A stretch of 64,000 nt of DNA from Rhodospirillales bacterium (GTDB lineage Bacteria > Pseudomonadota > Alphaproteobacteria > Rhodospirillales > Casp-alpha2): assembly GCA_021775095.1 (NCBI GenBank), contig JAJFII010000009.1, positions 124,001 through 188,000 on the forward strand, written 5' to 3'. Below the pieces are notes generated by a model that was given only the letters and a program-made list of their open reading frames with translations, did no database searches and had not been told where the DNA came from. The stretch's first letter is position 1. Every line of letters begins with the position of its first letter. The position numbers were made by a program, and so were the translations under genes. Shown here in pieces: positions 25,261-34,368 of this stretch.

Positions 25261-26133
25261 ATGCGCGATAAGTCATTAAAATACGTATTGGTTCTCCCTG
25301 CTGTCTTTGTGGTTTTTGCCACGGCAATTTGGCCGCTTGTTGAATCCCTCCGCCTGTCCTTTACGGTCGGACGGCTCAACAGGCCCAATTTTCCACAAGA
25401 ATATCTGGGGTTCGAAAACTATGCCTGGGCCTTTCTAGAAGAACCGGCATTTTGGAACTCTGTTCAGGTCACTGCGATTTACACGCTTGTGACTGTTGTA
25501 TTAACAACGGTCCTGGCACTCGGGCTCGCCCTTTTATTGTCGCCTGGTGGCAGGCTACGCTCAACTGTACAGACTCTTTTGATCCTGCCATTTGCCATGT
25601 CGCCTGCGTTGATTGGTGTGTCGTTCCGGTTCATGTTTAATCCGGAATTCGGGTTGTTTGATGCATTCTTCAGCTTTGTTTTTCCGCCGCTCGCACATAT
25701 CAGTTGGTTATCTGATCCAACATTAGCCTTCGCAGTTGTCGTAATGGCCGATGTCTGGGGTTGGATCCCCTTTTTAACCTTGGTTCTTATTGGTGGCTTG
25801 GCCTCGGTTCCGCGCGATACCATCGAGGCTGCGCAAGTCGATGGTGCGAGTGGATGGCGGGTTTTTAAAGATGTTACGCTGCCGCAGTTAATGCCGGTGC
25901 TGGCTGTTGTTATTATTCTTAAAACAATATTTTCACTAAAAACATTTGATCAGATTTATATGCTGACCAACGGCGGGCCTGGCACCGCGACACAAACTCT
26001 CAGCCATTACATTTACTTTAGTGGCCTGAAATACGGTCAAATTGGTTACTCCGCGTCTGTTGCCTGGTTGATGGTCATACCCATGATTTTCCTAACCTAT
26101 TTATACGCTAAACACATGTTTAGGAAGGGTTGA
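25261..26133 (+). CDS. ABC sugar transporter permease, MalF/UgpA-like
   Basis: 290 aa inner-membrane permease with about six transmembrane helices and the EAA loop EAAQVDGASGWRVFKDVTLPQ at about 190-210. The start ATG lies 2 nt after the T-rich tail of the upstream hairpin and has no Shine-Dalgarno within 15 nt. Translation may depend on folding or unfolding of that stem, or on coupling to the binding-protein gene. The stop is 4 nt before the second permease. Partner of the 26138-26965 permease and the ATPase at 26965. Confidence 0.92.
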   Translation: MRDKSLKYVLVLPAVFVVFATAIWPLVESLRLSFTVGRLNRPNFPQEYLGFENYAWAFLEEPAFWNSVQVTAIYTLVTVVLTTVLALGLALLLSPGGRLRSTVQTLLILPFAMSPALIGVSFRFMFNPEFGLFDAFFSFVFPPLAHISWLSDPTLAFAVVVMADVWGWIPFLTLVLIGGLASVPRDTIEAAQVDGASGWRVFKDVTLPQLMPVLAVVIILKTIFSLKTFDQIYMLTNGGPGTATQTLSHYIYFSGLKYGQIGYSASVAWLMVIPMIFLTYLYAKHMFRKG

Positions 26134-26137
26134 CAAA

Positions 26138-26965
26138 ATGACCGGCAAACAAAAAAAGCAGTTCTGGAACGCGCTTCAAGTCATCCTCATATTGACCGCA
26201 GCATTCATAATGCTGATACCCATCATTTGGATTTTTTTGGCAGCATTTAAAACCCATGTCGATGTCTATCAATTGAAAGTCTTTTTCACACCAACCATTG
26301 AAAATTTTGGCACCGTCTTTGAGAGCCCTTATCATTTGGGTGACAAGCTCTATAACTCAACAGTCGTTGCCGGTGTCACAGTTCTGTTTGCGATCCCAAT
26401 TGCAACCTGTGCCGCCTATTCGTTTTCACGGTTTTCGTTGACCGGTGAAATGACGATGCTGGTCATGATCCTGGCGACACAATTTGTCCCGGCCGTTGTC
26501 ATTATTTTACCGTTTTTTGTGATGTTCAGAGATATAGGACTTTTGGATACGCGGCTTGGCCTCATTCTCATTAATCTGGCAATTGTAATGCCCTTCGCCA
26601 TATGGATGATAAAAGGGTTTATTGACGGGATCCCCATAGAAACCGAAGAAGCGGCTATGGTAGACGGCTCAACCCGGATCCAAGTTATTCTAAATATCGT
26701 TCTGCCGATGGCCGCCCCGGGATTATTTACGGCAGGAATCTTCTGTTTTATTCTGGCTTGGAACGAATTTTTATTTGCTTTGATTCTAACCAACAAAGAC
26801 GCAGTAACACTGCCCATCGGTCTTGCCTTATTTAAGGCCGAAGAGGGCGATCTATGGAATCTGTTGTCAGCAGCAGGGATCATCATAATGGCGCCGATGT
26901 TTGTATTGGCGCTCATTATCAGAAAACATTTTGTGCAAGGTATGACCATGGGGGCAGTGCGCTAA
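26138..26965 (+). CDS. ABC sugar transporter permease, MalG/UgpE-like
   Basis: 275 aa second inner-membrane permease with about six hydrophobic helices. The EAA loop is EEAAMVDGSTRIQVILNIVL at about 168-187. Periplasmic loop 1 is of typical length for MalG-type proteins. Its TAA stop overlaps the ATG of the ATPase gene by one base (TAATG), indicating coupled translation. The ribosome site GGAAGGG precedes the ATG. Confidence 0.92.
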   Translation: MTGKQKKQFWNALQVILILTAAFIMLIPIIWIFLAAFKTHVDVYQLKVFFTPTIENFGTVFESPYHLGDKLYNSTVVAGVTVLFAIPIATCAAYSFSRFSLTGEMTMLVMILATQFVPAVVIILPFFVMFRDIGLLDTRLGLILINLAIVMPFAIWMIKGFIDGIPIETEEAAMVDGSTRIQVILNIVLPMAAPGLFTAGIFCFILAWNEFLFALILTNKDAVTLPIGLALFKAEEGDLWNLLSAAGIIIMAPMFVLALIIRKHFVQGMTMGAVR

Positions 26966-28029
26966 TGGCCGAAATTAAGCTGGAGAAGTTGACGAAGCGC
27001 TGGGGTGATTTTATTGGCGTCGACAATCAAACCATTCATATTCACGACAAGGAATTTTTTGTCCTCCTGGGACCGTCCGGGTGCGGAAAAACAACGACCA
27101 TGCGTATGATTGCCGGTCTGGAAGAGCCGACAGATGGCGAAATTTGGATTGGTGATCGGATGGTCAACGACGAACTTCCCAAAGACCGTGATGTTGCGAT
27201 GGTTTTCCAAAACTACGGCCTTTATCCACATATGACTGTCTATGACAATATTGCTTATCCGTTGAAAGTGCGGAAAACACCGCCGCAAGAAATAGAAACC
27301 CGCGTCGCAAAAGCCGCTGAGCAAGTTGAGTTGACGGAATTTCTGGATCGCAAACCAAAAGCCATGTCCGGCGGGCAACGCCAGCGCGTCGCCCTTGCGC
27401 GGGCGATTGTTCGTACCCCCCTGGTTTTTTTGATGGATGAGCCGCTATCCAACCTGGACGCCAAGTTACGGGTTACCATGCGCGCCGAATTGAAACATTT
27501 GTCCCATGAATTGAAAATCACCACGGTCTATGTGACACACGATCAAATTGAAGCCATGACCCTGGCGGATCGGATTGCAGTCATGAACCATGGTGTCGTT
27601 CAACAATTGGGAACTCCGGACGAAATCTATAACAACCCGGAGAATATATTTGTCGCCAGTTTTATTGGCTCGCCGGCAATGAACCTTATTCAAGGGTCCC
27701 TGCTCGATGGCTGGTTCGTCACCACCGGGGGTACAAAACTAACTCGGGTTGGCGGCGGCGATAAAGAGCGTGTTGTTCTTGGGGTTCGTGCGGAAGATTT
27801 TATAATTACGGACGCAGGACAAGGCGATATTGATGTTCCTGTCTATGCGACGGAAAATACCGGCGAGAGCGTGTTGCTCACGATCCAGTTTGGTAAGCAG
27901 AGGGTTAGCGCAAAGGGTGATCGTCATTTGGACAAAAAAATAGACGACATTGTTGGCTTGAAAGTAAAACCGGAACATCTCTATTTGTTTGACCCCGTGA
28001 CTGAAAAACGTATTAGACCGGGGCAATAA
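26965..28029 (+). CDS. ABC sugar transporter ATP-binding protein, MalK/UgpC-like
   Basis: 354 aa cytoplasmic ATPase. Walker A is GPSGCGKTTT at about 37-46, Q-loop VFQNYGLYPHM, signature MSGGQRQRVALARAIVR, Walker B VFLMDEPLSNLD and H-loop VYVTHDQIEA. The C-terminal ~120 residues form the OB-type regulatory domain of the CUT1 subfamily (VRAEDFIITDAG; VKPEHLYLFDPVTEKRI at the end). The ATG at 26965 overlaps the permease stop; the longer frame to 26854 is a read-back into the permease and is rejected. Confidence 0.94.
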   Translation: MAEIKLEKLTKRWGDFIGVDNQTIHIHDKEFFVLLGPSGCGKTTTMRMIAGLEEPTDGEIWIGDRMVNDELPKDRDVAMVFQNYGLYPHMTVYDNIAYPLKVRKTPPQEIETRVAKAAEQVELTEFLDRKPKAMSGGQRQRVALARAIVRTPLVFLMDEPLSNLDAKLRVTMRAELKHLSHELKITTVYVTHDQIEAMTLADRIAVMNHGVVQQLGTPDEIYNNPENIFVASFIGSPAMNLIQGSLLDGWFVTTGGTKLTRVGGGDKERVVLGVRAEDFIITDAGQGDIDVPVYATENTGESVLLTIQFGKQRVSAKGDRHLDKKIDDIVGLKVKPEHLYLFDPVTEKRIRPGQ

Positions 28030-28061
28030 AATTGACGTCTGTGCATTGTGGAGAACGTTTA

Positions 28062-29285
28062 ATGAGCATCGAAAGTACAAGTTCGGGGAGCGTTGGTAAA
28101 ACGGCCAGTACGGGTCCCGTTGTTGCGCCGTCTTCGCCTGGATCACGGGATAGACCGGACTTGCTCGCCGTGCCGGTTGATAAAATGCCGGCTAATTTTG
28201 ATGTTTCTCTTGAAAATTACATACGGGGTGGTACGGACACTTTTCTGATTGACGGTGGCGAAACGAAGCAACAAAACCTGCAGGGCTTCGAGCCCAAATA
28301 TCGCAATATTATCGATTATATTGTCCGCATAACCCATCGCATCTGGGAACAGAGGGATATTGGATATATCTACGATACCTATTCCCATAAAGCGCGTGTT
28401 TGGGATGATGTCGGATTGCAGTATGGGCGCGATAAAATTGTTGCTGATACGACCCACACGATAAATGCATTTCCAGATATCAGACTTTATGCAGATGACA
28501 TCGTCTGGGCCGGTGATGATGAGCAGGGATTTCATACCTCACACCGGACGATCATTAAAGGTACAAATTCTGGCTTTAGCCGATACGGGCCCCCAAGCGG
28601 GCGTAAAGTTCACGTCTGGTGCATCGCCAACTGCGTGGCGCTGGAAAACGAAATATTTGAGGAGCACGTGCTGTACAATGTCTCCTCCATGCTGAGCCAG
28701 TTGGGAATTGACCTGAAAGGGGCCGCGCGCGCTGTTCGGGCGCAAAAAAAACATGAGCAGATCAATTTTTTTTCCGGCAGCGAACAGGGACGGCTACCCG
28801 GTCAAGGCAAACCCGATTATGGAACGCCAAGGGGAGAGGGACCCTTTGATATTGCAGATTTTTTGCGGTCGCATTATCAGGATGTTTGGAATCGACGGAT
28901 GCTGGGACGCCTTGAAAAGGACTGTGCGTCCAATTTACTTTACCACGGCCCGACAAACCGGGTTTATCACTCTCTGGGGCAATATAGATGCGGATTACTT
29001 TCGCTCCTTGCAATATTTCCAGACCTAAGCCTTAATCTCGATAGCCTATACTATATGGGTGATCCGAACGGGGTGGTGAAAACCGCGCTGCGCTGGAGTG
29101 CGACGGCAAGCCATACCGGGTACGGACCCTATGGTGAGCCTACGGGTCGCGAAGTTCGAATATGGGGAATCACCCAGCATAAAATCGTTAATGAAACCAT
29201 CGTCGAAGATTGGACCATGTTCAATGAATTCGATCTGTTGTGCCAGTTGGCAGACGATGTTGACTCAACCCCGTTGCACGGTTGA
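28062..29285 (+). CDS. Tandem SnoaL-like (NTF2-fold) domain protein, 407 aa
   Basis: Two SnoaL/ester-cyclase-like domains lie in one chain, about residues 85-225 and 265-400. Each ends in a matching strand block with a G-x-P-[ST]-G-R turn ([11 protein letters not shown] and [11 protein letters not shown]) followed by an acidic ENE/NET loop. The first ~40 residues are low complexity (Ser/Gly/Pro). SnoaL-fold proteins include cyclases, dehydratases and limonene-epoxide-hydrolase relatives; function here is unknown. The ATG at 28062 (GGAG upstream) is preferred over the TTG at 28032. A second protein with the same two-domain plan is encoded at 32391, so the operon supplies four such domains. Confidence 0.82.
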   Translation: MSIESTSSGSVGKTASTGPVVAPSSPGSRDRPDLLAVPVDKMPANFDVSLENYIRGGTDTFLIDGGETKQQNLQGFEPKYRNIIDYIVRITHRIWEQRDIGYIYDTYSHKARVWDDVGLQYGRDKIVADTTHTINAFPDIRLYADDIVWAGDDEQGFHTSHRTIIKGTNSGFSRYGPPSGRKVHVWCIANCVALENEIFEEHVLYNVSSMLSQLGIDLKGAARAVRAQKKHEQINFFSGSEQGRLPGQGKPDYGTPRGEGPFDIADFLRSHYQDVWNRRMLGRLEKDCASNLLYHGPTNRVYHSLGQYRCGLLSLLAIFPDLSLNLDSLYYMGDPNGVVKTALRWSATASHTGYGPYGEPTGREVRIWGITQHKIVNETIVEDWTMFNEFDLLCQLADDVDSTPLHG

Positions 29286-29298
29286 AAAGGAAACCACA

Positions 29299-30609
29299 AT
29301 GCCAATTACATATCTTAAAAGAGGTAAACCAGAGGCTGAACGGGCTGAGGACGATGCCAAAGTCCGGTCTACCGTTGAAGGAATTTTAGCCGACATCGAA
29401 ACGCGCGGAGATACAGCTGTGCGTGAGCTGTCAAAAAAGTTTGACAATTATGCGCCCGAGAACTTTCGCCTAAGCCCCTCTGAGATCGATGCGGCAATGA
29501 ACAAAGTCAGCACACGCGATATGAAAGACATTGAATTTGCCCAAGCACAAATTCGGCGCTTCGCCGAAGCGCAAAGGGCATCAATGACGGATATCGAAAT
29601 CGAAACGCTTCCAGGTGTTATCCTGGGCCATAAAAACATTCCCGTCCAATCTGTCGGCTGTTATGTGCCCGGTGGTAAATTTCCGATGGTCGCATCTGCC
29701 CATATGTCGGTGCTGACAGCCTCCGTAGCGGGCGTTCCACGCATTATATCGTCTGCACCCCCTCAGAATGGCGCCCCGCACCCGGCAATCGTCGCCGCCA
29801 TGCATAAGGGCGGCGCGCATGAAATTTATTGTTTGGGTGGCATTCAAGCCGTCGGTGCAATGGCAATCGGTACGCAGTCCATTGATCCTATTCATATGCT
29901 GGTCGGGCCGGGTAACGCTTTTGTTGCCGAAGCCAAACGTCAGTTGTTTGGTCGTGTCGGCATTGATTTGTTCGCGGGTCCGACAGAAACCATGATCATT
30001 GCCGACGATACCGTCGATGGCGAGCTTTGTGCAACGGATTTACTCGGGCAGGCCGAGCATGGATATAATTCACCATCCATTCTGGTCACCAACTCGCAAA
30101 AACTGGCGAACGAAACCAGGGCTGAAATTGAGAGAATTTTGACCATATTACCGACAGCAGAAACAGCTTCGGTGAGTTGGCAGGACTATGGCGAAATTAT
30201 CCTGTGTGATACCTATGATGAAATGCTTGACGTCGCCAACGACATTGCATCCGAGCATGTACAGGTGATGACAGATCGCGACGATTGGTTTTTGGACAAT
30301 ATGCAGAGTTACGGGGCCCTGTTCCTGGGGCCGCGCACCAACGTTTCGAACGGAGATAAAGTGATCGGAACCAATCATACATTGCCAACGAAAAAAGCGG
30401 GGCGATACACCGGCGGGCTATGGGTTGGGAAATTTATCAAAACTCATAGTTATCAGAGAATTTTGACTGATGAGGCAGCGACCCGAGTTGGCGAATATTG
30501 TTCACGCCTGTGCATGCTGGAAGGTTTTGCCGGACATGCAGAGCAAGCCAATGTTCGGGTCCGTCGTTATGGTGGCAAAAACGTCCCCTATGGAACTGCC
30601 GCCGAATAA
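29299..30609 (+). CDS. HisD-family dehydrogenase, HpsN-like (sulfopropanediol 3-dehydrogenase type)
   Basis: 436 aa zinc- and NAD-dependent dehydrogenase of the histidinol dehydrogenase family. Expected zinc ligands Q251, H254, D353 and H413 and the catalytic pair E319-H320 are all present. The start [20 protein letters not shown] and the block [20 protein letters not shown] resemble catabolic homologues such as HpsN, which oxidises 2,3-dihydroxypropane-1-sulfonate, more than biosynthetic HisD. No his genes are nearby; the neighbours are an ABC importer and SDR. The ATG at 29299 has AAGGAAA upstream; the frame to 29098 overlaps the SnoaL gene and is rejected. A four-electron alcohol-to-acid oxidation of a diol-type substrate is inferred. 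Confidence 0.88.
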   Translation: MPITYLKRGKPEAERAEDDAKVRSTVEGILADIETRGDTAVRELSKKFDNYAPENFRLSPSEIDAAMNKVSTRDMKDIEFAQAQIRRFAEAQRASMTDIEIETLPGVILGHKNIPVQSVGCYVPGGKFPMVASAHMSVLTASVAGVPRIISSAPPQNGAPHPAIVAAMHKGGAHEIYCLGGIQAVGAMAIGTQSIDPIHMLVGPGNAFVAEAKRQLFGRVGIDLFAGPTETMIIADDTVDGELCATDLLGQAEHGYNSPSILVTNSQKLANETRAEIERILTILPTAETASVSWQDYGEIILCDTYDEMLDVANDIASEHVQVMTDRDDWFLDNMQSYGALFLGPRTNVSNGDKVIGTNHTLPTKKAGRYTGGLWVGKFIKTHSYQRILTDEAATRVGEYCSRLCMLEGFAGHAEQANVRVRRYGGKNVPYGTAAE

Positions 30610-31373
30610 TGGATATACCCCGTACACCTTCATTCCGCCTTGATGGCAAACGCGCCCTTGTGGCGGGCGGATCATCGGGCATTGGTTTCGGTTGCGCCGC
30701 CGCACTTGCACAAGCCGGTGCGCATGTGATCCTTGGCGCTCGAAATGTCGATAAATTGCAGGATGCAACTTCCGCACTTTCTGCAGCTGGATTTTCGGCA
30801 GAATCAGTGGTGATGGATGTGAGCAACGTTGATGCAACAGGAGATCAAGTGGCGACCCTGGGGCCGTTTGATGTCCTGGTGAACAGCGCCGGGCTGGCGC
30901 GTCATTCGAAAGCAATTGAGACCACGACAGAGGCCTTTGACGCTGTAACCAATATTAATTTACGCGGTGCTTACTTTTTAACGCGGGCCGTTGGCAAAGG
31001 CCTGATGAAGGTGAATAAACCCGGCTCCCTTATTAATGTATCGTCACAAATGGGGCATGTGGGCGGCATCGATCGTGCCGTTTATTGCAGCTCGAAACAT
31101 GCGGTGGAAGGGTTTACGAAAGCCATGGCAATCGAGTTCGGGCCAAACCGAATTCGGGTCAACACCATCGCGCCAACCTTTATTCGAACACCGCTAACCG
31201 TTCAGACATTCAAAAACCCCGAGCGCGTCAAATGGATTGAAGAAAAGATCAAACTTGGACGCATTGGTGAGATTGAGGATGTCATGGGTGCCACAGTATT
31301 TCTGGCTTCGGATGCATCGGCGTTGGTTACCGGTACGAGCTTGTTGATCGATGGCGGTTGGACGGCAGATTGA
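30609..31373 (+). CDS. SDR family oxidoreductase
   Basis: 254 aa classical short-chain dehydrogenase/reductase. The NAD(P)-binding motif GGSSGIG is at about 20-26, NSAG at about 89-92, catalytic Ser in INVSSQMG and the Y-x3-K pair in AVYCSSK, all intact. The C-terminus GTSLLIDGGWTAD is typical. The start ATG overlaps the dehydrogenase stop by one base (TAATG), so the two oxidoreductases are translationally coupled and may act sequentially. The longer frame to 30498 is rejected. Substrate unknown. Confidence 0.92.
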   Translation: MDIPRTPSFRLDGKRALVAGGSSGIGFGCAAALAQAGAHVILGARNVDKLQDATSALSAAGFSAESVVMDVSNVDATGDQVATLGPFDVLVNSAGLARHSKAIETTTEAFDAVTNINLRGAYFLTRAVGKGLMKVNKPGSLINVSSQMGHVGGIDRAVYCSSKHAVEGFTKAMAIEFGPNRIRVNTIAPTFIRTPLTVQTFKNPERVKWIEEKIKLGRIGEIEDVMGATVFLASDASALVTGTSLLIDGGWTAD

Positions 31374-32404
31374 TGGCAAAAGAGCGTATAACCGCCTCGG
31401 ATGTGGCCAGACGAGCTGGGGTCAGTCAGCCCACGGTAAGTCGGGTCTTCGGCGTTGGCGCCAAAGTGTCCGAAAACCTGAAATTAAAAGTCAAGACGGC
31501 TGCGGCAGAACTTGGTTACCGCCCCAACACGCTAGCGCGAACCCTGGCAACCGGGCGCTCCAGGACAATTGGTCTGATCGTCGCCTATCTTGATAACCCT
31601 TTTTATCCGGAAGCTCTGGAAAAGCTCTCTCTTGCGCTAAACGAAATCGGTTATCACATTTTGATTTTTATGGCCGCCAACCAGGCCGAGGAAATAGACC
31701 CGGTTGTTGAAGATTTGCTGGATAATCAGGTCGACGGGATCATTATCGCTTCGGTCGGTATCTCCAACACTCTGACCGACCGACTGGTAAAAGAAAATAT
31801 TCCACTGGTGCTGTTTAACCGTGGCCAAGACGATCCGAGACTATCTTCAGTCACATCAGCCAATTTTGAAGGTGGCAGAACTGTCGCCCAGTTTTTGGTG
31901 GCCGGCGGGCACCGTCGTATTGCTCACATATCGGGCTGGCAGGGGTCTTCTACGGGCCGGGATCGCCAGGCCGGATTTATCGCAGGACTAAAAGAAGCGG
32001 GTCAGGAACTGATCGGCTGTATCGATAGCCGTTTCCGTCGCCCGCTCGCCGCTGCAGCCACGCGTCAGCTATTTTCAGCAGAGATTGTTCCTGACGCCAT
32101 ATTTGTCGGCAATGATCACATGGCATTTGCCGTTATGGAAACCATTCGCACGGAACTCGGCCTCAGAATTCCTGAAGATGTATCTGTGGTGGGTTACGAC
32201 GATGTCTCAATGGCGGATTGGCCCAGCTTTAATTTAACAACCGTACGGCAACCGGCAAATCGCATGGTCGAAGAGACCGTCAAAATGCTGATGTCGATGA
32301 TCAACGGCGATCATCTGACGGCTCAGAAACGAGAAATTCATGGGCCATTACAAATTCGTGGGAGCGCACGTATTCCTGAGGGGTGGTCAAATGAAGGGGT
32401 TTGA
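31373..32404 (+). CDS. LacI-family transcriptional regulator
   Basis: 343 aa repressor. The N-terminal helix-turn-helix ITASDVARRAGVSQPTVSRV spans about 6-25, followed by the hinge region with LGYRPNTLARTLATGRS. The periplasmic-binding-protein-like effector domain (IGLIVAYLDNPFYPEAL onward) occupies about 60-335. The ATG overlaps the SDR stop (TGATG). Being inside the operon, it probably autoregulates through the two TGAATGCGCATTCA sites at 23755 and 23810. The effector is presumably the imported substrate or a metabolite of it. Confidence 0.93.
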   Translation: MAKERITASDVARRAGVSQPTVSRVFGVGAKVSENLKLKVKTAAAELGYRPNTLARTLATGRSRTIGLIVAYLDNPFYPEALEKLSLALNEIGYHILIFMAANQAEEIDPVVEDLLDNQVDGIIIASVGISNTLTDRLVKENIPLVLFNRGQDDPRLSSVTSANFEGGRTVAQFLVAGGHRRIAHISGWQGSSTGRDRQAGFIAGLKEAGQELIGCIDSRFRRPLAAAATRQLFSAEIVPDAIFVGNDHMAFAVMETIRTELGLRIPEDVSVVGYDDVSMADWPSFNLTTVRQPANRMVEETVKMLMSMINGDHLTAQKREIHGPLQIRGSARIPEGWSNEGV

Positions 32405-33359
32405 TCCGCGTTGGTCCGATTTCCCGGACTATATTTTGGGAATTACCAAGGAAATTTGGGAAGGTCGTTGTATCGCCGCATTAAACCACTTGTATGCGGA
32501 AAATATCCCAGTTCGGTTTCCCTCAGGCCTGGTCCGGGGCAATCAGGCGGTAATCAATTCCGCCCTGGCAACGCTTGCCGAGTTCCCGGATCGTCAGCTT
32601 TTTGGTGAAGATGTAATTTGGTCAGGAAATGACGAAGACGGGTTTCTGTCCTCTCACCGTATTTTGAGCACCGCAACGCATCTCGGCGCCGGCTATTTTG
32701 GTGAACCGACGGGCAAATCGATTGCCGTCCGCGCAATTGCTGAGTGTGCCGCCAAAGACAATGTCATCTACGATGAATGGTTAATCCGCGACACAACATC
32801 GATCGTTAAACAGTTAGGAATGGACCCAAAAACCTTCGCCGCAAACCTCATTGAAGGCGAGGGTGGCGTTGATGTCTGTATAAAACCCTTTACCCCGGCC
32901 CAGGATATAAATGGCGGATATTCCGGTTCCGGCAACGATAACAAATGGGGCGCGCTGTTCGCAGATATCTTGTCGCGAATAATGAGCAAAGAAATGGATG
33001 TGATCCGTAACCACTATGACCGGGCATGCCAGATTGAGCACCCTGGCGGCGCAACTGGCTACAGCTGGGCAAAAACCGAACAGTTATGGATGGCGTTGCG
33101 ATCTGCATTGCCGACGGCTGAATTTAAAATTGAGCACCAAATCGGCCGAGACGATCCGATGATGTCGCCGCGGGCCGCTGTTCGCTGGAGTCTATATGGC
33201 AAACACGATGGGTGGGGACTGTTCGGAAAACCAACGGGTGCTGATGTTTATGTGATGGGTATCAGCCATGCCGAGTTTGGACCCTGGGGATTGCGCCGCG
33301 AATATACGCTCTATGACGAAGTAATGATCTGGAAACAGATATTGATGCAGACTGGATAA
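32391..33359 (+). CDS. Tandem SnoaL-like domain protein, 322 aa
   Basis: Second two-domain SnoaL/ester-cyclase-like protein of the operon, without the low-complexity leader of the first. Domain one (~10-155) has GEPTGKSIAVRAIAE and domain two (~195-320) has GKPTGADVYVMGISH, repeating the G-x-P-T-G turn of the 407-aa paralogue. The ATG at 32391 has GAGGGG upstream and overlaps the LacI 3' end by 14 nt; the longer frame to 32340 is rejected. Function unknown. Paralogy within one operon suggests a hetero-oligomer or two successive steps on related intermediates. Confidence 0.82.
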   Translation: MKGFDPRWSDFPDYILGITKEIWEGRCIAALNHLYAENIPVRFPSGLVRGNQAVINSALATLAEFPDRQLFGEDVIWSGNDEDGFLSSHRILSTATHLGAGYFGEPTGKSIAVRAIAECAAKDNVIYDEWLIRDTTSIVKQLGMDPKTFAANLIEGEGGVDVCIKPFTPAQDINGGYSGSGNDNKWGALFADILSRIMSKEMDVIRNHYDRACQIEHPGGATGYSWAKTEQLWMALRSALPTAEFKIEHQIGRDDPMMSPRAAVRWSLYGKHDGWGLFGKPTGADVYVMGISHAEFGPWGLRREYTLYDEVMIWKQILMQTG

Positions 33360-33362
33360 AAA

Positions 33363-34325
33363 ATGACCCCCAAAGAAATGGCCGCGCGGATCGTCCGCCA
33401 TGGCAACCTGATACCCTGTAAAACAGCCTTTATTGACGCAAGATCTCCGGGCAGTGATCAAAAGGAGAATTTCACGATTATTGGTTCGGGCGTCACGGAA
33501 AGTCCCGACCAACACGTCCACATCCGGCAAACACCGGGTTTCAATATTGGTGCCGCAGGACAACCCCCCAAGTGTAAAAACTCACTGCACTATCACACAA
33601 CGGCAGAAGTGTTTTTTGTCCTTTCCGGACGATGGCGTTTCTTTTGGGGCCTGCACGGCACTGCAGGTGAAGTCATTCTTGAAGAGGGCGACGTATTTGA
33701 TATCCCAACGGGAGTTTTTCGTGGGTTTGAAAACGTCGGAACGGATTATGGAATGATCATGGCAGTTTTGGGCGGCGACGACTCAGGAGGCGGGGTTATC
33801 TGGGCTCCACATGTCATTGAAGGCGCGGCTGACTATGGCTTGATTCTGGGCGAAAACGGGCTTTTATACGACACAACCGAGGGCGACATCTTGCCTGACG
33901 GTGTTAATCCCATGCCCGTGCTGACAGACGAAGAGCTCAAGAACTGCCCGGAAGTACCCGTCGAAGGGATCGTTCGCAATTATGTGGCTCGTTATTGGGA
34001 TGTGATGGCACTTGCGAGCAAAAAACCCTGCAAAGTGATAGGTCCGGATGCCCTGATAAAAGACCGCCCTGGGTTTGAGTTGGACCTGATTACCCGAGGA
34101 TCAATTCCCGACGCAAACTATACGACAGATTTCGATGAAGTCTTAATGGTCATGCGCGGCTATTGGCAGCTCATTTGGGGCGGTGGAGAAACGGTCCTTG
34201 CCCCGGGAGATGTGTGTCTTGTTCCCGCAAAACTCGGGCGTCGTTTGGCACCGAGCCGGACAGGCGAGGCCAGTTTATTCCGTGTTCGTAAAACCGATGA
34301 CCCGGCCGGAGCAACCGGGTTCTAA
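33363..34325 (+). CDS. Bicupin protein, one metal site intact
   Basis: 320 aa with two cupin domains. The first has a full metal motif, H76-x-H78-x3-E82 (HYHTTAE), with the second-strand GDVFDIPTGVFRGFENVG following. The second, around 230-310, keeps the fold outline (DEVLMVMRGYWQLIWGGGE, then APGDVCLVPA) but lacks the His ligands. This is the layout of gentisate-dioxygenase-like and other bicupin oxygenases or isomerases; which one is not assignable. It starts 3 nt after the SnoaL gene stop and is probably cytosolic. Confidence 0.85.
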   Translation: MTPKEMAARIVRHGNLIPCKTAFIDARSPGSDQKENFTIIGSGVTESPDQHVHIRQTPGFNIGAAGQPPKCKNSLHYHTTAEVFFVLSGRWRFFWGLHGTAGEVILEEGDVFDIPTGVFRGFENVGTDYGMIMAVLGGDDSGGGVIWAPHVIEGAADYGLILGENGLLYDTTEGDILPDGVNPMPVLTDEELKNCPEVPVEGIVRNYVARYWDVMALASKKPCKVIGPDALIKDRPGFELDLITRGSIPDANYTTDFDEVLMVMRGYWQLIWGGGETVLAPGDVCLVPAKLGRRLAPSRTGEASLFRVRKTDDPAGATGF

Positions 34326-34368
34326 CCGAGATTTGAAACCATGAAATCGATTTGATTGGAGGCAGATA

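Noticed and set aside
29299-30609. Biosynthetic histidinol dehydrogenase assignment
   Set aside because: No his genes nearby, operon context is catabolic, and sequence blocks resemble HpsN-type homologues.
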